From assembly GCF_020873895.1 (NCBI RefSeq), contig NZ_JAHWGT010000024.1, forward strand, positions 1 to 64,000: 64,000 nucleotides of DNA, read 5' to 3'. The notes under the pieces are model-generated. The model did not search any database and had not been told where the DNA came from. It saw only the letters and a list, made by a program, of their open reading frames with translations. Position 1 is the first letter of the stretch. Each line of letters starts with the position of its first letter. The position numbers and the translations under genes are program-made. The DNA comes from Streptomyces sp. DH12. Its GTDB lineage: Bacteria > Actinomycetota > Actinomycetes > Streptomycetales > Streptomycetaceae. Of the stretch, positions 25,006-33,926 are shown piece after piece.

Positions 25006-25500
25006 TCACTCCTCCCTTTCGTCGGCCGCGGCGGCGTGCCCCCGCACGGTGAAGGGGAGGTTCGCACCGGGGAAGAGGGCGGGGACCCGGAGGGAAACGT
25101 CGGCGGTGACCAGGCCGCCGCCGCCCCCGCAGGAGGTGCTGGCCGACCAGGCGCCGGACAGCTTGGACTGCGCGGCGGCGGCGCAGTCCCCGCCGACGGC
25201 TCCGGCGCGGGCGGCCTCGTCGGCGGCGTTGCCGGCGAGGGCGTACGTGTAGCCGATCAGCGTCGCCTGCCACAGCAGCAGGAGCGTGCCGAGCACGACG
25301 GGGACGAGGCCCGTGAACTCCACGGCGACCTGCCCCCGGTCACCGGCCCGCCACCGCCCGCGCGACCACCGCCGCCGATCCGGCTCGCCGCCCGCACGCG
25401 GCCCGCCCGCACGGGGGCCGCCCGTGCCGGCGCCACACGCGCTGGGGCCGCCTCCGTCGTGGCGGTGTCCGCCGGGTGTCCGTGCGGGTACGGGTCCCAT
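25006..25500 (-). CDS. TadE-like pseudopilin, first copy
   Basis: 164 residues. A long basic, glycine-rich leader (about 55 residues) precedes DRGQVAVEFTGLVPVVLGTLLLLWQATLIGYTYALAGNAADEAARAGA, the TadE-type processing site and helix. The outside part has two cysteines (GGDCAAAA and STSCGGG) and ends VPALFPGANLPFTVRG. It lies 30 bp after tadZ. The long leader may be an over-extended start, since shorter GTG starts exist in frame before the helix. Confidence 0.82.
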   Translation of the reverse strand: MGPVPARTPGGHRHDGGGPSACGAGTGGPRAGGPRAGGEPDRRRWSRGRWRAGDRGQVAVEFTGLVPVVLGTLLLLWQATLIGYTYALAGNAADEAARAGAVGGDCAAAAQSKLSGAWSASTSCGGGGGLVTADVSLRVPALFPGANLPFTVRGHAAAADEREE

Positions 25501-25530
25501 GAGCCGCCCCTCCCCTCTCCCCTGTCTCCG

Positions 25531-26787
25531 CTACTTCCGGCGGGCGCGGCGCGGGCCGGCCGCGCCGCGGTCCCCCCGGAGCCTGCCCGGCCGGTCGGCG
25601 GTCGACTCCGGCGCCTTCACGAGGTCCAGTTCCCCGGCGAGTGCCCACAGCGCCTGCTTCACCGCCGACTTGGCCTCCAGCTCGTGCATGCGGCCGGAGT
25701 CGACGTACGGCTGGAGTTCGCGGAAGGCGGCGGGGACGGCGGTGCGGGCGGTCCGGGTGCCGGTGATCTTCTCGACGAGCGGCGGCTGGATCTCGGTGTT
25801 GCGGGTGTGGCGGTTGACGACGGTCACGGTGTCCTCCGCCTTGCGGATCCGTAGCCGGTCCCAGAGCCCCACGAGCCGCTTGGCGGCCCGGACGGCGACG
25901 ACGTCGGGGGTGACGACCAGCAGGGCCGTGTCGGCCATCTCCACGGCCGCGGCGTTGGCCGAGCTCATCTGCGTGCCGCAGTCCACGACGACAACCTCGT
26001 AGCGGTGGCGCAGCGCGCTGACGATCTGGCGGGCGGAGCGGTCCGTGACCTCCTCGCCGCGCTCGCCGTCGGCCGGGGCGAGCAGCAGGGCGAGGCCGGT
26101 GGGGTGGGTGTGGAGGGCGTCCTGGAGGACGCGGGGGGTGATGTCCTGGATGGTGGCGAGGTCCACGGCGGAGCGCCGGAACCGGACGTCGAGGTAGGAG
26201 GCGACGTCCCCGGACTGGAGGTCGAGGTCGGCGAGGGCGACGCTGCGGCCCGACGCGCGTGCGGCGAGGGCGAGTTGCACGGCGGTGACGGTGGTGCCGA
26301 CGCCGCCCTTGGCGCCGCTGACGGTGACGATGGTGCCGCCCGGCCCGGTCGGCCCGTCGCCGCCCTGCCCGAGGTGGCGGCGCACCCCGGCGGCCCAGGC
26401 GGCGGCGGAGTGAACGCGCTGGGCGAGTTCCTCGTATGACAGGGGGAGGCCGACGAGGCCGCGGGCGCCGGAGTCCATGGCGGCCGAGTACAGGCCGGGC
26501 CCGGTGTCGGCGGTGAGGAGGACGACGGCGACGGCGGGGAAGCGGAGGGCGACCTCGCGGATCAGGTCGAGCGCCGGGACGGGGCCGATCCGCTCGTGGA
26601 CGAGGACGACCTCGGGCAGTTCGTCGACGGAGACGGCGGCGGACCGGGCGAGGGTGTCGATGAGCGTGGTGGAGTCGCCGACGGGCGCCGGCAGCGCCGG
26701 TTCCGTGTCGGGGAGCTGGCCGAGCAGCGTGGTGACGGCCCGGGCTGCGTCGGGGTCGCCGACGGCGGGGAGGACGCGCGTGGTCAT
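25531..26787 (-). CDS. tadZ: TadZ/CpaE pilus-localising ATPase
   Basis: 418 residues. The N-terminal 140 form an atypical receiver-like domain (VVLVHERIGPVPALDLIREVALRFPAVAVVLLTADTGPGLYSAAMDSGARGLVGLPLSYEEL), then a MinD/ParA-type ATPase with deviant Walker A SGAKGGVGTTVTA, switch regions DLDLQSGDVASYLDV and VVVDCGTQMSS. The C terminus is basic. TadZ positions the Tad machine at the cell pole or membrane. It sits between cpaB and the TadE genes, as expected in Tad clusters. Confidence 0.92.
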   Translation of the reverse strand: MTTRVLPAVGDPDAARAVTTLLGQLPDTEPALPAPVGDSTTLIDTLARSAAVSVDELPEVVLVHERIGPVPALDLIREVALRFPAVAVVLLTADTGPGLYSAAMDSGARGLVGLPLSYEELAQRVHSAAAWAAGVRRHLGQGGDGPTGPGGTIVTVSGAKGGVGTTVTAVQLALAARASGRSVALADLDLQSGDVASYLDVRFRRSAVDLATIQDITPRVLQDALHTHPTGLALLLAPADGERGEEVTDRSARQIVSALRHRYEVVVVDCGTQMSSANAAAVEMADTALLVVTPDVVAVRAAKRLVGLWDRLRIRKAEDTVTVVNRHTRNTEIQPPLVEKITGTRTARTAVPAAFRELQPYVDSGRMHELEAKSAVKQALWALAGELDLVKAPESTADRPGRLRGDRGAAGPRRARRK

Positions 26788-26839
26788 CCTGCTGCCTGTC
26801 CCCTCACGTGTTCTTGTCCCCTCACTGGTCCTCGTCTTC

Positions 26840-27562
26840 TCACTTGTTCTTGTCTTCGTCGAGCGTGTAGGTCGACTCGCCGGGTTTCAGCGCGGCGGGT
26901 CCGTCGGAGGGGAGCAGGGCGAGGCGTACGTGCTCGGCGAACGACTCGGCGTAGGCGACGCGCTGGGCGTCGGCGGTGGTGAGGGCGAAGGTGATCGGCA
27001 CGGCCTCCCGGCCGGCGGTGCCGGTGCGGTCGTTGCCGCGCTGGTCGATCGGGGTGAGCTGGCCGACGTCGAGGACGCGGGCGCCGGCGACGATGAGGCG
27101 GGACTCGGCGACGGCGTTCTTGCCTCGGCCCTCGTCGTCGAAGGTGGCGAAGATGTTCACCCGCGCCCCGGCGGTGATCTTCCCGGCGACGCCGGTGGAG
27201 GCGTCGATCATGATGGCGATCTCCTGCTGGCCGCTCTCCAGGGCGGGGCGGTCGGCGACCATGTCCTTCTGGAGGAGCGAGCCCTTCCGCAGCTCCGCGA
27301 CGGCGATCTTGCCGCGTACGGCGGAGAGGTCGCGGACGGCGCCGGCGGAGAGCCACCGCTCGGGCATCGTGATCCGCTCGAACTGGCCGGGCCGCAGCGG
27401 TTCGTAGGCCGGTACGTCGGCCTTGACGCGGTACGCCGTGACCTCCGGCCCCACCTTCGCCTGGACGTCGCTGATCACCGCGACGACGCCGGCGAACGCC
27501 CCGAGGGCGCACAGGACGGACAGGACGAGCAGGATGACACCACGGCGCTGGCGTGCGTTCAT
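26840..27562 (-). CDS. cpaB: RcpC/CpaB-family pilus assembly protein (SAF domain)
   Basis: 240 residues. One N-terminal helix (GVILLVLSVLCALGAFAGVVAVISDV) anchors an outside SAF domain (VTAYRVKADVPAYEPLRPGQFERITMPERWLS) and an RcpC-like domain (AIMIDASTGVAGKITAGARVNIFATFDD...RLIVAGARVLDVG). CpaB/RcpC stabilises the pilus channel; in Gram-positives it lies between membrane and wall. ATG 27562 begins MNARQRRGVILL. A longer ORF in this frame runs over the upstream gene. Confidence 0.9.
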   Translation of the reverse strand: MNARQRRGVILLVLSVLCALGAFAGVVAVISDVQAKVGPEVTAYRVKADVPAYEPLRPGQFERITMPERWLSAGAVRDLSAVRGKIAVAELRKGSLLQKDMVADRPALESGQQEIAIMIDASTGVAGKITAGARVNIFATFDDEGRGKNAVAESRLIVAGARVLDVGQLTPIDQRGNDRTGTAGREAVPITFALTTADAQRVAYAESFAEHVRLALLPSDGPAALKPGESTYTLDEDKNK

Positions 27563-27635
27563 CGGCGGGACGACCTCGTGGGGGTGCGGGCGGCGGAGGA
27601 GGGGCGGGGGTGCGGGGCCGGCGCCCCGGTCCCGG

Positions 27636-28538
27636 TCACGACGCCTGCCGCGTCGCCGGCCCCGGGGGGAGGGCGGCGGCCGGGCCGTCGGGCGCGCCGG
27701 TCGCCGCGGCCTGGGGCGGCGGGAGCGGCGTGGAGCAGAAGCCGCAGCGGTCACCGAGGAGTTCGCTGCGGCACCAGGGGCAGGTCTCGCGGCGGACCGA
27801 GGAGACGAGCTGGTGGAGGACGGGCAGGTCGGGCAGGTACGCGGCGAACTCCACCAGCCGGGGCGTGCCCCACCAGGCCGGTGATCCGGCCGGTGGCGGG
27901 ACCTCGTCGACGGCTTGGACGCGCCAGGCGGGGGCGAGGGTGCCGGTGACCCAGTCGGTGGTGAGCCGGCCGGGCGCGACGACCATGCGGGTGGCGAAGT
28001 CGGGTCCGGGCAGGGGCCGTTCGCCGGGTGAGCCGAGCCGGGTGAGGTGCGGCTCGGGAGTGGCGAGGACGGCGAACTGGGAGCCGGGCATCCAGGACTT
28101 GGCGTGTGCCTTGAGCGTCACGGGGACGCGGTCGAGGCGGGCGACGGAGCCGAGGACGGCGCCCGCGTGGACGTAGTGGGCGAGGAGCCGGGCCGCGGTC
28201 GCCAGCACGCCGGGACCGAAGTCGCACAGGGAGAGCTGCCGCAGCTGACGGGCGAGGACGGCGACGCCGAGCGGGGGCAGGTCGAGCGGGAGCAGGGCCA
28301 TGCGGTCGCTCTCCAGGAGCGCGCGGACGGTGTGCAGACGGCGCACGTGGCCGGCGGGCGTGGAGGAGGGGTAGAGCGCGATGAGGTGGCCGTGCTGGTC
28401 GAGGAGGGTGCGGACGTCGGCGAGCGCGGCGCCCAGCGGCTGCTCCGCGGGGGCCGGGAGGACGGCCGCGGCGGGGGTGTGGTGGTCGGTCGGCGGCAGC
28501 ACCAGGTCGGGACTGGTGACGGCAATCGCGGTCGGCAC
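27636..28538 (-). CDS. Tad-cluster protein with C-terminal zinc ribbon, unknown function
   Basis: 300 residues, soluble, no signal or helix. The N-terminal half is Ala/Leu-rich (VRTLLDQHGHLIALYPSSTPAGHVRRLHTVRALLES... LARQLRQLSLCDFGPGVLATAARLLAHYV). The C-terminal part has CPWCRSELLGDRCGFCSTPLPPP, a four-cysteine zinc ribbon, then a Pro/Ala tail. It is the first gene of the leftward Tad block, 73 bp before cpaB. I do not recognise the family; position suggests a regulator or cytoplasmic accessory of the pilus. GTG 28538 starts VPTAIAVTSPDL. Confidence 0.7.
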   Translation of the reverse strand: MPTAIAVTSPDLVLPPTDHHTPAAAVLPAPAEQPLGAALADVRTLLDQHGHLIALYPSSTPAGHVRRLHTVRALLESDRMALLPLDLPPLGVAVLARQLRQLSLCDFGPGVLATAARLLAHYVHAGAVLGSVARLDRVPVTLKAHAKSWMPGSQFAVLATPEPHLTRLGSPGERPLPGPDFATRMVVAPGRLTTDWVTGTLAPAWRVQAVDEVPPPAGSPAWWGTPRLVEFAAYLPDLPVLHQLVSSVRRETCPWCRSELLGDRCGFCSTPLPPPQAAATGAPDGPAAALPPGPATRQAS

Positions 28539-29087
28539 GCTGGTTCCCCGTTCGGTCCGGCCACCGGTGTTCCCGGCGCGTCGCGGTGGCCCGCGACACC
28601 TGCTGCTCCGTGTGTGCTCCGACCCCGCACTTTATCGGCGGGGGCGGGGCGGGAGAACCGCTTTCGGACTCCTCGTGGCGGTTCCTGCGCACCCCGTGTG
28701 CCCGCAAATGGGGCGAAGAGGGCGGAAGTTGACCGATCGCCGGCGGCGGAGTCGGCGGGAGGGTGGCGGGCGGGCGCCGGGGGGCGGTCGCGGCGGAGCC
28801 GGCAGGGAGGGCTGCGGGCGGCGGGGGGCGCGGTCGCGGCGGGTCCGGTCGGGGCGCCGGCTCGGGGGGCGGCCGCGGGCCGGTCGGACGTCCGCCCCGT
28901 CCGGAGCCTTGACAAGCGAATTGGTCTGGACCAACTTGTACGGGCACGCACCGCGGCGGCCGCCGACCCGTACGCCCCCTGCCGACTCCCCACCGCCGCA
29001 CGCCACTTCCCCGCAACCCACTCCCTCCCGCACCACCGATGCCTTTCCGCATCCCCACTCCCCCACTCCCCCACCGGAGGCAGCACA
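28539..29087. other. Divergent promoter region between the Tad cluster and chitinase gene
   Basis: About 550 bp. Left: a 7-bp inverted repeat, gaaccgc (28655-28661) with gcggttc (28678-28684), and an A/T-rich element near 28630 (tttatc; gataaa on the Tad strand) that could belong to the Tad promoter. Middle: G-rich repeats of ggcggggg/gcgggtccgg type (28740-28880). Right: the chitinase promoter with the DasR-like site. No gene is supported. Confidence 0.5.
28909..28936 (+). promoter_or_regulatory. Chitinase promoter with DasR-responsive-element-like site
   Basis: TTGACA at 28909-28914 can serve as a -35 box. Just downstream is the palindrome TTGGTCTGGACCAA at 28921-28934, flanked A/T-rich, which fits the known dre consensus A-C-TGGTCTAGACCA-G-T closely. 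DasR is the GlcNAc-responsive GntR regulator that controls chitin use in Streptomyces. The site falls between the -35 box and the start of the transcript, as expected for a repressor operator. Confidence 0.85.
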
Positions 29088-30776
29088 GTGGACCGCACCA
29101 GAACGCTCACCGGCGGCGCCCTCGCGCTCGCCGTGGCGTCCGGCCTCGTCCTGACCGGCGGCACCGCCCCCGCCGCAGCGGAGGACCGCAACGTCGCCAG
29201 GAACGCCGGCTTCGAGTCCGGCCTCACCGGCTGGACGTGCTCCGCCGGCAGCGGCGCCGTCGTCACCTCGCCCGTGCGCGCGGGCACCGGCGCGCTGAAG
29301 GCGACGCCCGGCGGGCTGGACAACGCCCGCTGCTCCCAGACCGTCACCGTCAAGCCGGGCTCCACGTACCGGCTCAGCGCGTGGGTCCAGGGCGGGTACG
29401 CCTACCTCGGCGCGTCCGGCACCGGCACGACCGACGTGTCGACCTGGACGCCCGGCAGCGGCGGCTGGCAGCAGCTGACCACCTCCTTCACCACGGGCCC
29501 CGCCACCACCTCGGTCACCGTCTACACGCACGGCTGGTACGGGCAGGCCGCCTACCACGTCGACGACGTCTCGGTCTTCGGCCCGGACGGCGGAGGCGGC
29601 GGTGACCCCGACCCGGTCGTGCCCGCGCCCCCGGCCGGGCTCGCGGCCGGGTCGGTGACGCAGTCGTCCGTGTCCCTGAGCTGGAGCCCGGTGAGCGGTG
29701 CCACCGGCTACCACGTCTACCGGGACGGCGCCAGGGTCCAGTCGGTGTCCGGCACCTCGGCGACCGTGACCGGGCTCGCCGCCGACACCTCGTACGGCTT
29801 CCAGGTCTCCGCGACCAACGCGGCCGGCGAGTCCGCCCGGTCGGCCGCCGTCTCCGCCCGTACCGCCCCCGGCGGCACCAACCCCCACCCGACCGTGCCC
29901 AAGCACGCGCTGACCGGCTACTGGCAGAACTTCGACAACGGCGCCAAGGTCCAGAAGCTGCGCGACGTCCAGGCGCAGTACGACATCATCGCCGTGTCGT
30001 TCGCCGACTCGACCAACACCCCCGGCCAGATCGTCTTCAACCTCGACCCGGCCGTCGGCTACGCCTCGGTCGCCGACTTCAAGGCGGACGTCGCGGCGAA
30101 GAAGGCCGCAGGCAAGTCGGTGGTCATCTCCGTGGGCGGCGAGAAGGGCAACGTCATCATCAACAGCGACGCCTCGGCCGCGGCGTTCGCCGACAGCGCC
30201 TACGCGCTCATGCGGGAGTACGGCTTCAGCGGCGTCGACATCGACCTGGAGCACGGCATCAACTCGACCTACCTGACCAAGGGCCTGCGCCAGCTGTCGG
30301 CGAAGGCCGGGCCGGGGATGGTGCTGACGATGGCCCCGCAGACCATCGACATGCAGAACACCGGGACCGAGTACTTCAAGACGGCGCTCGCCGTGAAGGA
30401 CATCCTCACGGTCGTCAACATGCAGTACTACAACAGCGGCTCGATGCTCGGCTGCGACGGGAAGGTGTACGCGCAGGGTTCGGTGGACTTCCTCACCGCG
30501 CTCGCCTGCATCCAGCTGGAGGGCGGCCTCGACCCGTCGCAGGTCGGCCTCGGCGTGCCCGCGTCGCCGCGCGGTGCGGGGAGCGGCTACGTCGACCCGT
30601 CGATCGTGAAGAACGCGCTGGACTGCCTGACCCGCGGCACCGGCTGCGGCTCGTTCAAGCCGTCGAAGACCTGGCCGTCGCTGCGGGGCGCGATGACCTG
30701 GTCGACGAACTGGGACGCGACTGCCGGGAACGCCTGGTCCAACGCGGTCGGCCCGCACGTCCACAACCTGCCGTGA
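29088..30776 (+). CDS. Secreted GH18 chitinase with carbohydrate-binding and FnIII domains
   Basis: 562 residues. Signal peptide (residues 1-35, ending PAAAA), a CBM4/9/16-like jelly-roll module with N..AGFESGLTGWTC...YHVDDVSVFG (about 36-165), a Gly/Asp/Pro linker, one fibronectin-III domain (PAGLAAGSVTQSSVSLSWSPVSGATGYHVYRDG..., about 180-270) and a GH18 barrel (about 280-562). The catalytic motif reads SGVDIDLEHG, i.e. DxDxE with the acid glutamate; TMAPQ and YYNSG further on are typical of ChiC/ChiD-type bacterial chitinases. It degrades chitin outside the cell. GTG 29088 follows GGAGG at 29076-29080. The upstream palindrome predicts control by DasR and GlcNAc. Confidence 0.95.
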   Translation: MDRTRTLTGGALALAVASGLVLTGGTAPAAAEDRNVARNAGFESGLTGWTCSAGSGAVVTSPVRAGTGALKATPGGLDNARCSQTVTVKPGSTYRLSAWVQGGYAYLGASGTGTTDVSTWTPGSGGWQQLTTSFTTGPATTSVTVYTHGWYGQAAYHVDDVSVFGPDGGGGGDPDPVVPAPPAGLAAGSVTQSSVSLSWSPVSGATGYHVYRDGARVQSVSGTSATVTGLAADTSYGFQVSATNAAGESARSAAVSARTAPGGTNPHPTVPKHALTGYWQNFDNGAKVQKLRDVQAQYDIIAVSFADSTNTPGQIVFNLDPAVGYASVADFKADVAAKKAAGKSVVISVGGEKGNVIINSDASAAAFADSAYALMREYGFSGVDIDLEHGINSTYLTKGLRQLSAKAGPGMVLTMAPQTIDMQNTGTEYFKTALAVKDILTVVNMQYYNSGSMLGCDGKVYAQGSVDFLTALACIQLEGGLDPSQVGLGVPASPRGAGSGYVDPSIVKNALDCLTRGTGCGSFKPSKTWPSLRGAMTWSTNWDATAGNAWSNAVGPHVHNLP

Positions 30777-30781
30777 CACAG

Positions 30782-30823
30782 CGGCCCGCCCGCCGGCGCA
30801 CCGCGTCGCCGGCGGGCGGGCCG
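30782..30823. terminator. Bidirectional terminator after the chitinase gene
   Basis: A perfect 17-bp GC stem pairs 30782-30798 with 30807-30823, loop of eight. It lies between the chitinase stop (30776) and the stop of the convergent transporter gene (30844). Confidence 0.9.
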
Positions 30824-30843
30824 TACCTCGCCCGGCTCCGCCC

Positions 30844-32217
30844 CTACCAGGGCAGCTCGCGCACCTGCTGGACGCACAGCACCAGGAACAGCAGGCCGGC
30901 CGCGCCGAGGACGCCGTTGCTCAGCCACCCGTTGCGCCACTCGGCGGGCGTCCGGGACGAGTTCAGCAGCCAGACCAGGGTGAGGGCGAGGAACGGCATG
31001 AAGAACGCGCCGATCACGCCGTACACGATGACCAGGCCGAACGGCTGGTCCAGGAAGAGCAGCGCCATGGGCGGGAACGTCAGCCACAGCAGGTACGCCC
31101 GGAAGGGCAGCGACCGCTCGCGGACCCCGGCCGCCACCGCCTCGCCCGTGGCGGTCGCGCCGCGGGAGCGGACGTGGGTGACGAAGTCGGCGAACATCAG
31201 GCTCACGCCGTGCCAGACGCCGATGAGCGAGGTGATGGACGTGGCGAAGAAGCCGATCAGGAACAGCTTGGCCGTGACCGCGCCGTACCGGTCCTCCAGG
31301 ATCCCGCCGAGGTCGAGCAGCCCCTTGTCGCCCTTGGCGAGGGCGATGCCGGAGGAGTGCAGCAGCTCCGCGCCGACGACGAGCATGGCGATGACGAAGA
31401 CGCCGGTGGTGAGGTAGGCGACGCGGTTGTCCAGCCGCATCACCTTCATCCAGGAGGTGTCCGTCCACCCCTTGGCGTTGACCCAGTAGCCGTACGCGGC
31501 GAGCGTGATCGTGCCGCCGACGCCGCCGATGAGGCCGAGGGTGTAGATCAGCGAGCCGTCGGGGAGGACGGGCGCGAGGCCCGCGAAGGCCCGCCCGAGG
31601 TTCGGGGTGACGCGTACGGCGAGGTACAGCGTGATGACGAACATGACGCCGACGAGGATCGTCATGACCTTCTCGAACACGGCGTACCGGTTGAACCAGA
31701 CGAACGCCAGACCGGCCAGGCCGCACAGGACGGCCCACCACTTCAGGTCCATGACGTCCGGGAAGAGCGCCTGCAGGGGCAGGGCGCTGGAGGACATGGC
31801 GGCGGCGCCGAACACGAAGCCCCAGACGGCGACGTACACGGCGAAGTAGCCGGTCGTCCAGGCGCCGAGGCTGCGCCAGCCGTCGAAGAGGGTGCGGCCG
31901 GTCGCCAGGTGCCAGCGCCCGGCGGCCTCGGCGAGCGAGATCTTGACGAGGCAGCCGACGACGGCGGCCCACAGGAGGGTGTAGCCGAACCTGCCGCCCG
32001 CGACGAGCGTGGCGACGAGGTCGCCGGCACCGACGCCGGTGGCCGCCACGACGATGCCGGGCCCGATGTACCGCCAGCTCGCCTTGCGCGTCGGGACCGG
32101 GCGCCGGCCGCCGCCGTGCGCTCCCCCGCCGTCGCGGCCGGGCCGCCGGTCGTCGTGCGCTCCCTCGCCGTCGCGGTCCGGCCGCCGGCCGGGCGTGGTG
32201 TCCGCGGTGTCCGCCAT
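30844..32217 (-). CDS. NRAMP-related transporter with non-canonical metal motifs
   Basis: 457 residues with about eleven helices after a 45-residue Gly/Arg/Asp-rich tail. The overall pattern (YIGPGIVVAATGVGAGDLVATLVAGGRFGYTLLWAAVVG) is NRAMP/SLC11-like. However, the TM1 metal motif DPGN reads GAGD, and the TM6 MPH motif is replaced by the segment TLAAYGYWVNAKGW. Canonical Mn/Fe transport therefore should not be assumed; NRAMP-related families for Mg2+ or other substrates have altered motifs. It is single, facing the chitinase and diverging from the carboxypeptidase gene. ATG 32217 starts MADTADTTPGRRP. Confidence 0.82.
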   Translation of the reverse strand: MADTADTTPGRRPDRDGEGAHDDRRPGRDGGGAHGGGRRPVPTRKASWRYIGPGIVVAATGVGAGDLVATLVAGGRFGYTLLWAAVVGCLVKISLAEAAGRWHLATGRTLFDGWRSLGAWTTGYFAVYVAVWGFVFGAAAMSSSALPLQALFPDVMDLKWWAVLCGLAGLAFVWFNRYAVFEKVMTILVGVMFVITLYLAVRVTPNLGRAFAGLAPVLPDGSLIYTLGLIGGVGGTITLAAYGYWVNAKGWTDTSWMKVMRLDNRVAYLTTGVFVIAMLVVGAELLHSSGIALAKGDKGLLDLGGILEDRYGAVTAKLFLIGFFATSITSLIGVWHGVSLMFADFVTHVRSRGATATGEAVAAGVRERSLPFRAYLLWLTFPPMALLFLDQPFGLVIVYGVIGAFFMPFLALTLVWLLNSSRTPAEWRNGWLSNGVLGAAGLLFLVLCVQQVRELPW

Positions 32218-32416
32218 GCGCTGTCCGCCTTCCCCTCGTCCACTCGTGCCACGTCACCAAAGCGGGTGCGCGGTGATCGCGCAAGAGGGGTAGTCCTTCT
32301 GGCCGTGAGCGGAGGACGGGCCGACCGTGACCGAAGGAGCATCTTGACGCGGTCATGCCATGCCACCATCCTGCGAGCCACGGGGATGCCTCCCCGACCC
32401 CCACCCAGGAGACAGC

Positions 32417-33763
32417 ATGCGACTACGCATCAGAGGCGGACGGTCCGTCACCCTCGCGGCCGCCCTCGCCCTCGCCGTCGTGGCACCGCTCACCGCCGCC
32501 ACCACCTCCGGCGCGGCCCCCACCCCGCCCGCCGCCCCGGCCGCCGCGGCGGAGGAGGTCACCCGCCAGTACGAGATCCACGGCCCCTCCACCCCCGCCG
32601 AGCGGTCCGCCCTCGCGGCCACCGGCGTCTCCGTCGACGAGGTCGACGACCACGCCGTCGTGGTGAGCGCCAACACCGCCCAGGCCAAACGCCTGCGCGC
32701 GCTCGGCCACACCCTGGAGCCGCTGCCCGGACCCCCGAACCGCTCGGGCGGCGCGGCCGTCTCGCCCATGGACTTCCCCCCGGCCGACTCCCGCTACCAC
32801 ACCTACGCGGAGATGAACGCGGAGATCGCCCAGCGGCTCCAGCAGTACCCGAACATCATGAGCCGCCGCGTCATCGGCAAGACGTACCAGGGCCGCGACA
32901 TCGTCGCCATCAAGATCAGCGACAACGTGGCGACGGACGAGAACGAGCCCGAGGTCCTCTTCACGCACCACCAGCACGCCCGCGAGCACCTCACCGTCGA
33001 GATGGCGCTGTACCTGCTGCGCGAACTCGGCGCCGGCTACGGTTCCGACGCCCGCGTCACCAACGCCGTCAACAGCCGCGAGCTGTGGATCATCCCCGAC
33101 CTCAACCCCGACGGCGGCGAGTACGACATCGCCACCGGCTCCTACCGCAGCTGGCGCAAGAACCGGCAGCCCAACACGGGCTCGTCGTACGTCGGCACCG
33201 ACATGAACCGCAACTGGGACTACAAGTGGGGCTGCTGCGGCGGCTCCTCCGGCTCGCCTGGCTCGGACACCTACCGCGGCCGCGCGCCCGAGTCCGCGCC
33301 CGAGGTGAAGGTCGTCTCCGACTTCGTCCGCTCGCGGGTCGTCGGCGGCAAGCAGCAGATCAGGGCCGCCATCGACTTCCACACGTACAGCGAGCTGGTC
33401 CTGTGGCCGTTCGGCTACACGTACAACGACACGGCCCCCGGCATGACCCAGGACGACCGGGACGCCTTCGCGACGGTCGGCCGCAAGATGGCCGCGAGCA
33501 ACGGCTACACCCCCCAGCAGTCGAGCGACCTGTACGTGACGGACGGGTCCATCGACGACTTCCTGTGGGGCACGCACCGGATCTTCGGCTACACCTTCGA
33601 GATGTACCCGCGCTCGGCCTCCGGCGGCGGCTTCTACCCGCCCGACGAGGTCATCGAGCGCGAGACGAGCCGCAACCGCGACGCGGTCCTCCAACTCGTG
33701 GAGAACGCCGACTGCATGTACCGGTCGATCGGCAAGGAACAGCAGTACTGCGCCGCCTCCTGA
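32417..33763 (+). CDS. Secreted M14 zinc carboxypeptidase
   Basis: 448 residues. Signal peptide (about 1-33), propeptide (to about 120), then an M14 metallocarboxypeptidase domain with zinc ligands H187 and E190 (HHQHAREH) and a later His (AIDFHTYSE), the substrate-binding NRNWDYKWG and the catalytic Glu in YTFEMYPRS. The arrangement is that of carboxypeptidase T / S. griseus carboxypeptidase (SGC), which removes basic and hydrophobic C-terminal residues. ATG 32417 follows AGGAGA; a TTGACG box lies at 32344. It is expected to be exported and activated by cleavage of the propeptide, perhaps for peptide foraging together with other hydrolases. Confidence 0.94.
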   Translation: MRLRIRGGRSVTLAAALALAVVAPLTAATTSGAAPTPPAAPAAAAEEVTRQYEIHGPSTPAERSALAATGVSVDEVDDHAVVVSANTAQAKRLRALGHTLEPLPGPPNRSGGAAVSPMDFPPADSRYHTYAEMNAEIAQRLQQYPNIMSRRVIGKTYQGRDIVAIKISDNVATDENEPEVLFTHHQHAREHLTVEMALYLLRELGAGYGSDARVTNAVNSRELWIIPDLNPDGGEYDIATGSYRSWRKNRQPNTGSSYVGTDMNRNWDYKWGCCGGSSGSPGSDTYRGRAPESAPEVKVVSDFVRSRVVGGKQQIRAAIDFHTYSELVLWPFGYTYNDTAPGMTQDDRDAFATVGRKMAASNGYTPQQSSDLYVTDGSIDDFLWGTHRIFGYTFEMYPRSASGGGFYPPDEVIERETSRNRDAVLQLVENADCMYRSIGKEQQYCAAS

Positions 33764-33816
33764 GCACCGGCGCACCTCCCGCATCTCCCGCACCGGCCGT
33801 TTCCTGCTGAATCGTT

Positions 33817-33850
33817 CCTGCGGTGGCACGGGGAACCGTGTCACCGCAGG
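33817..33850. terminator. Terminator after the carboxypeptidase gene
   Basis: cctgcggtg (33817-33825) pairs with caccgcagg (33842-33850), the stem continuing through a G-T wobble and cacgg/ccgtg to a ggaa tetraloop: about 15 pairs in all. It begins 54 bp after the stop codon. Confidence 0.8.
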
Positions 33851-33926
33851 GGCGGTCATGGACCGGTGTGCGGCGTCGAGTTGCGGGCTACCCTGCTGGC
33901 GGGGGACCGCGGGAGGGGACGGCGGT

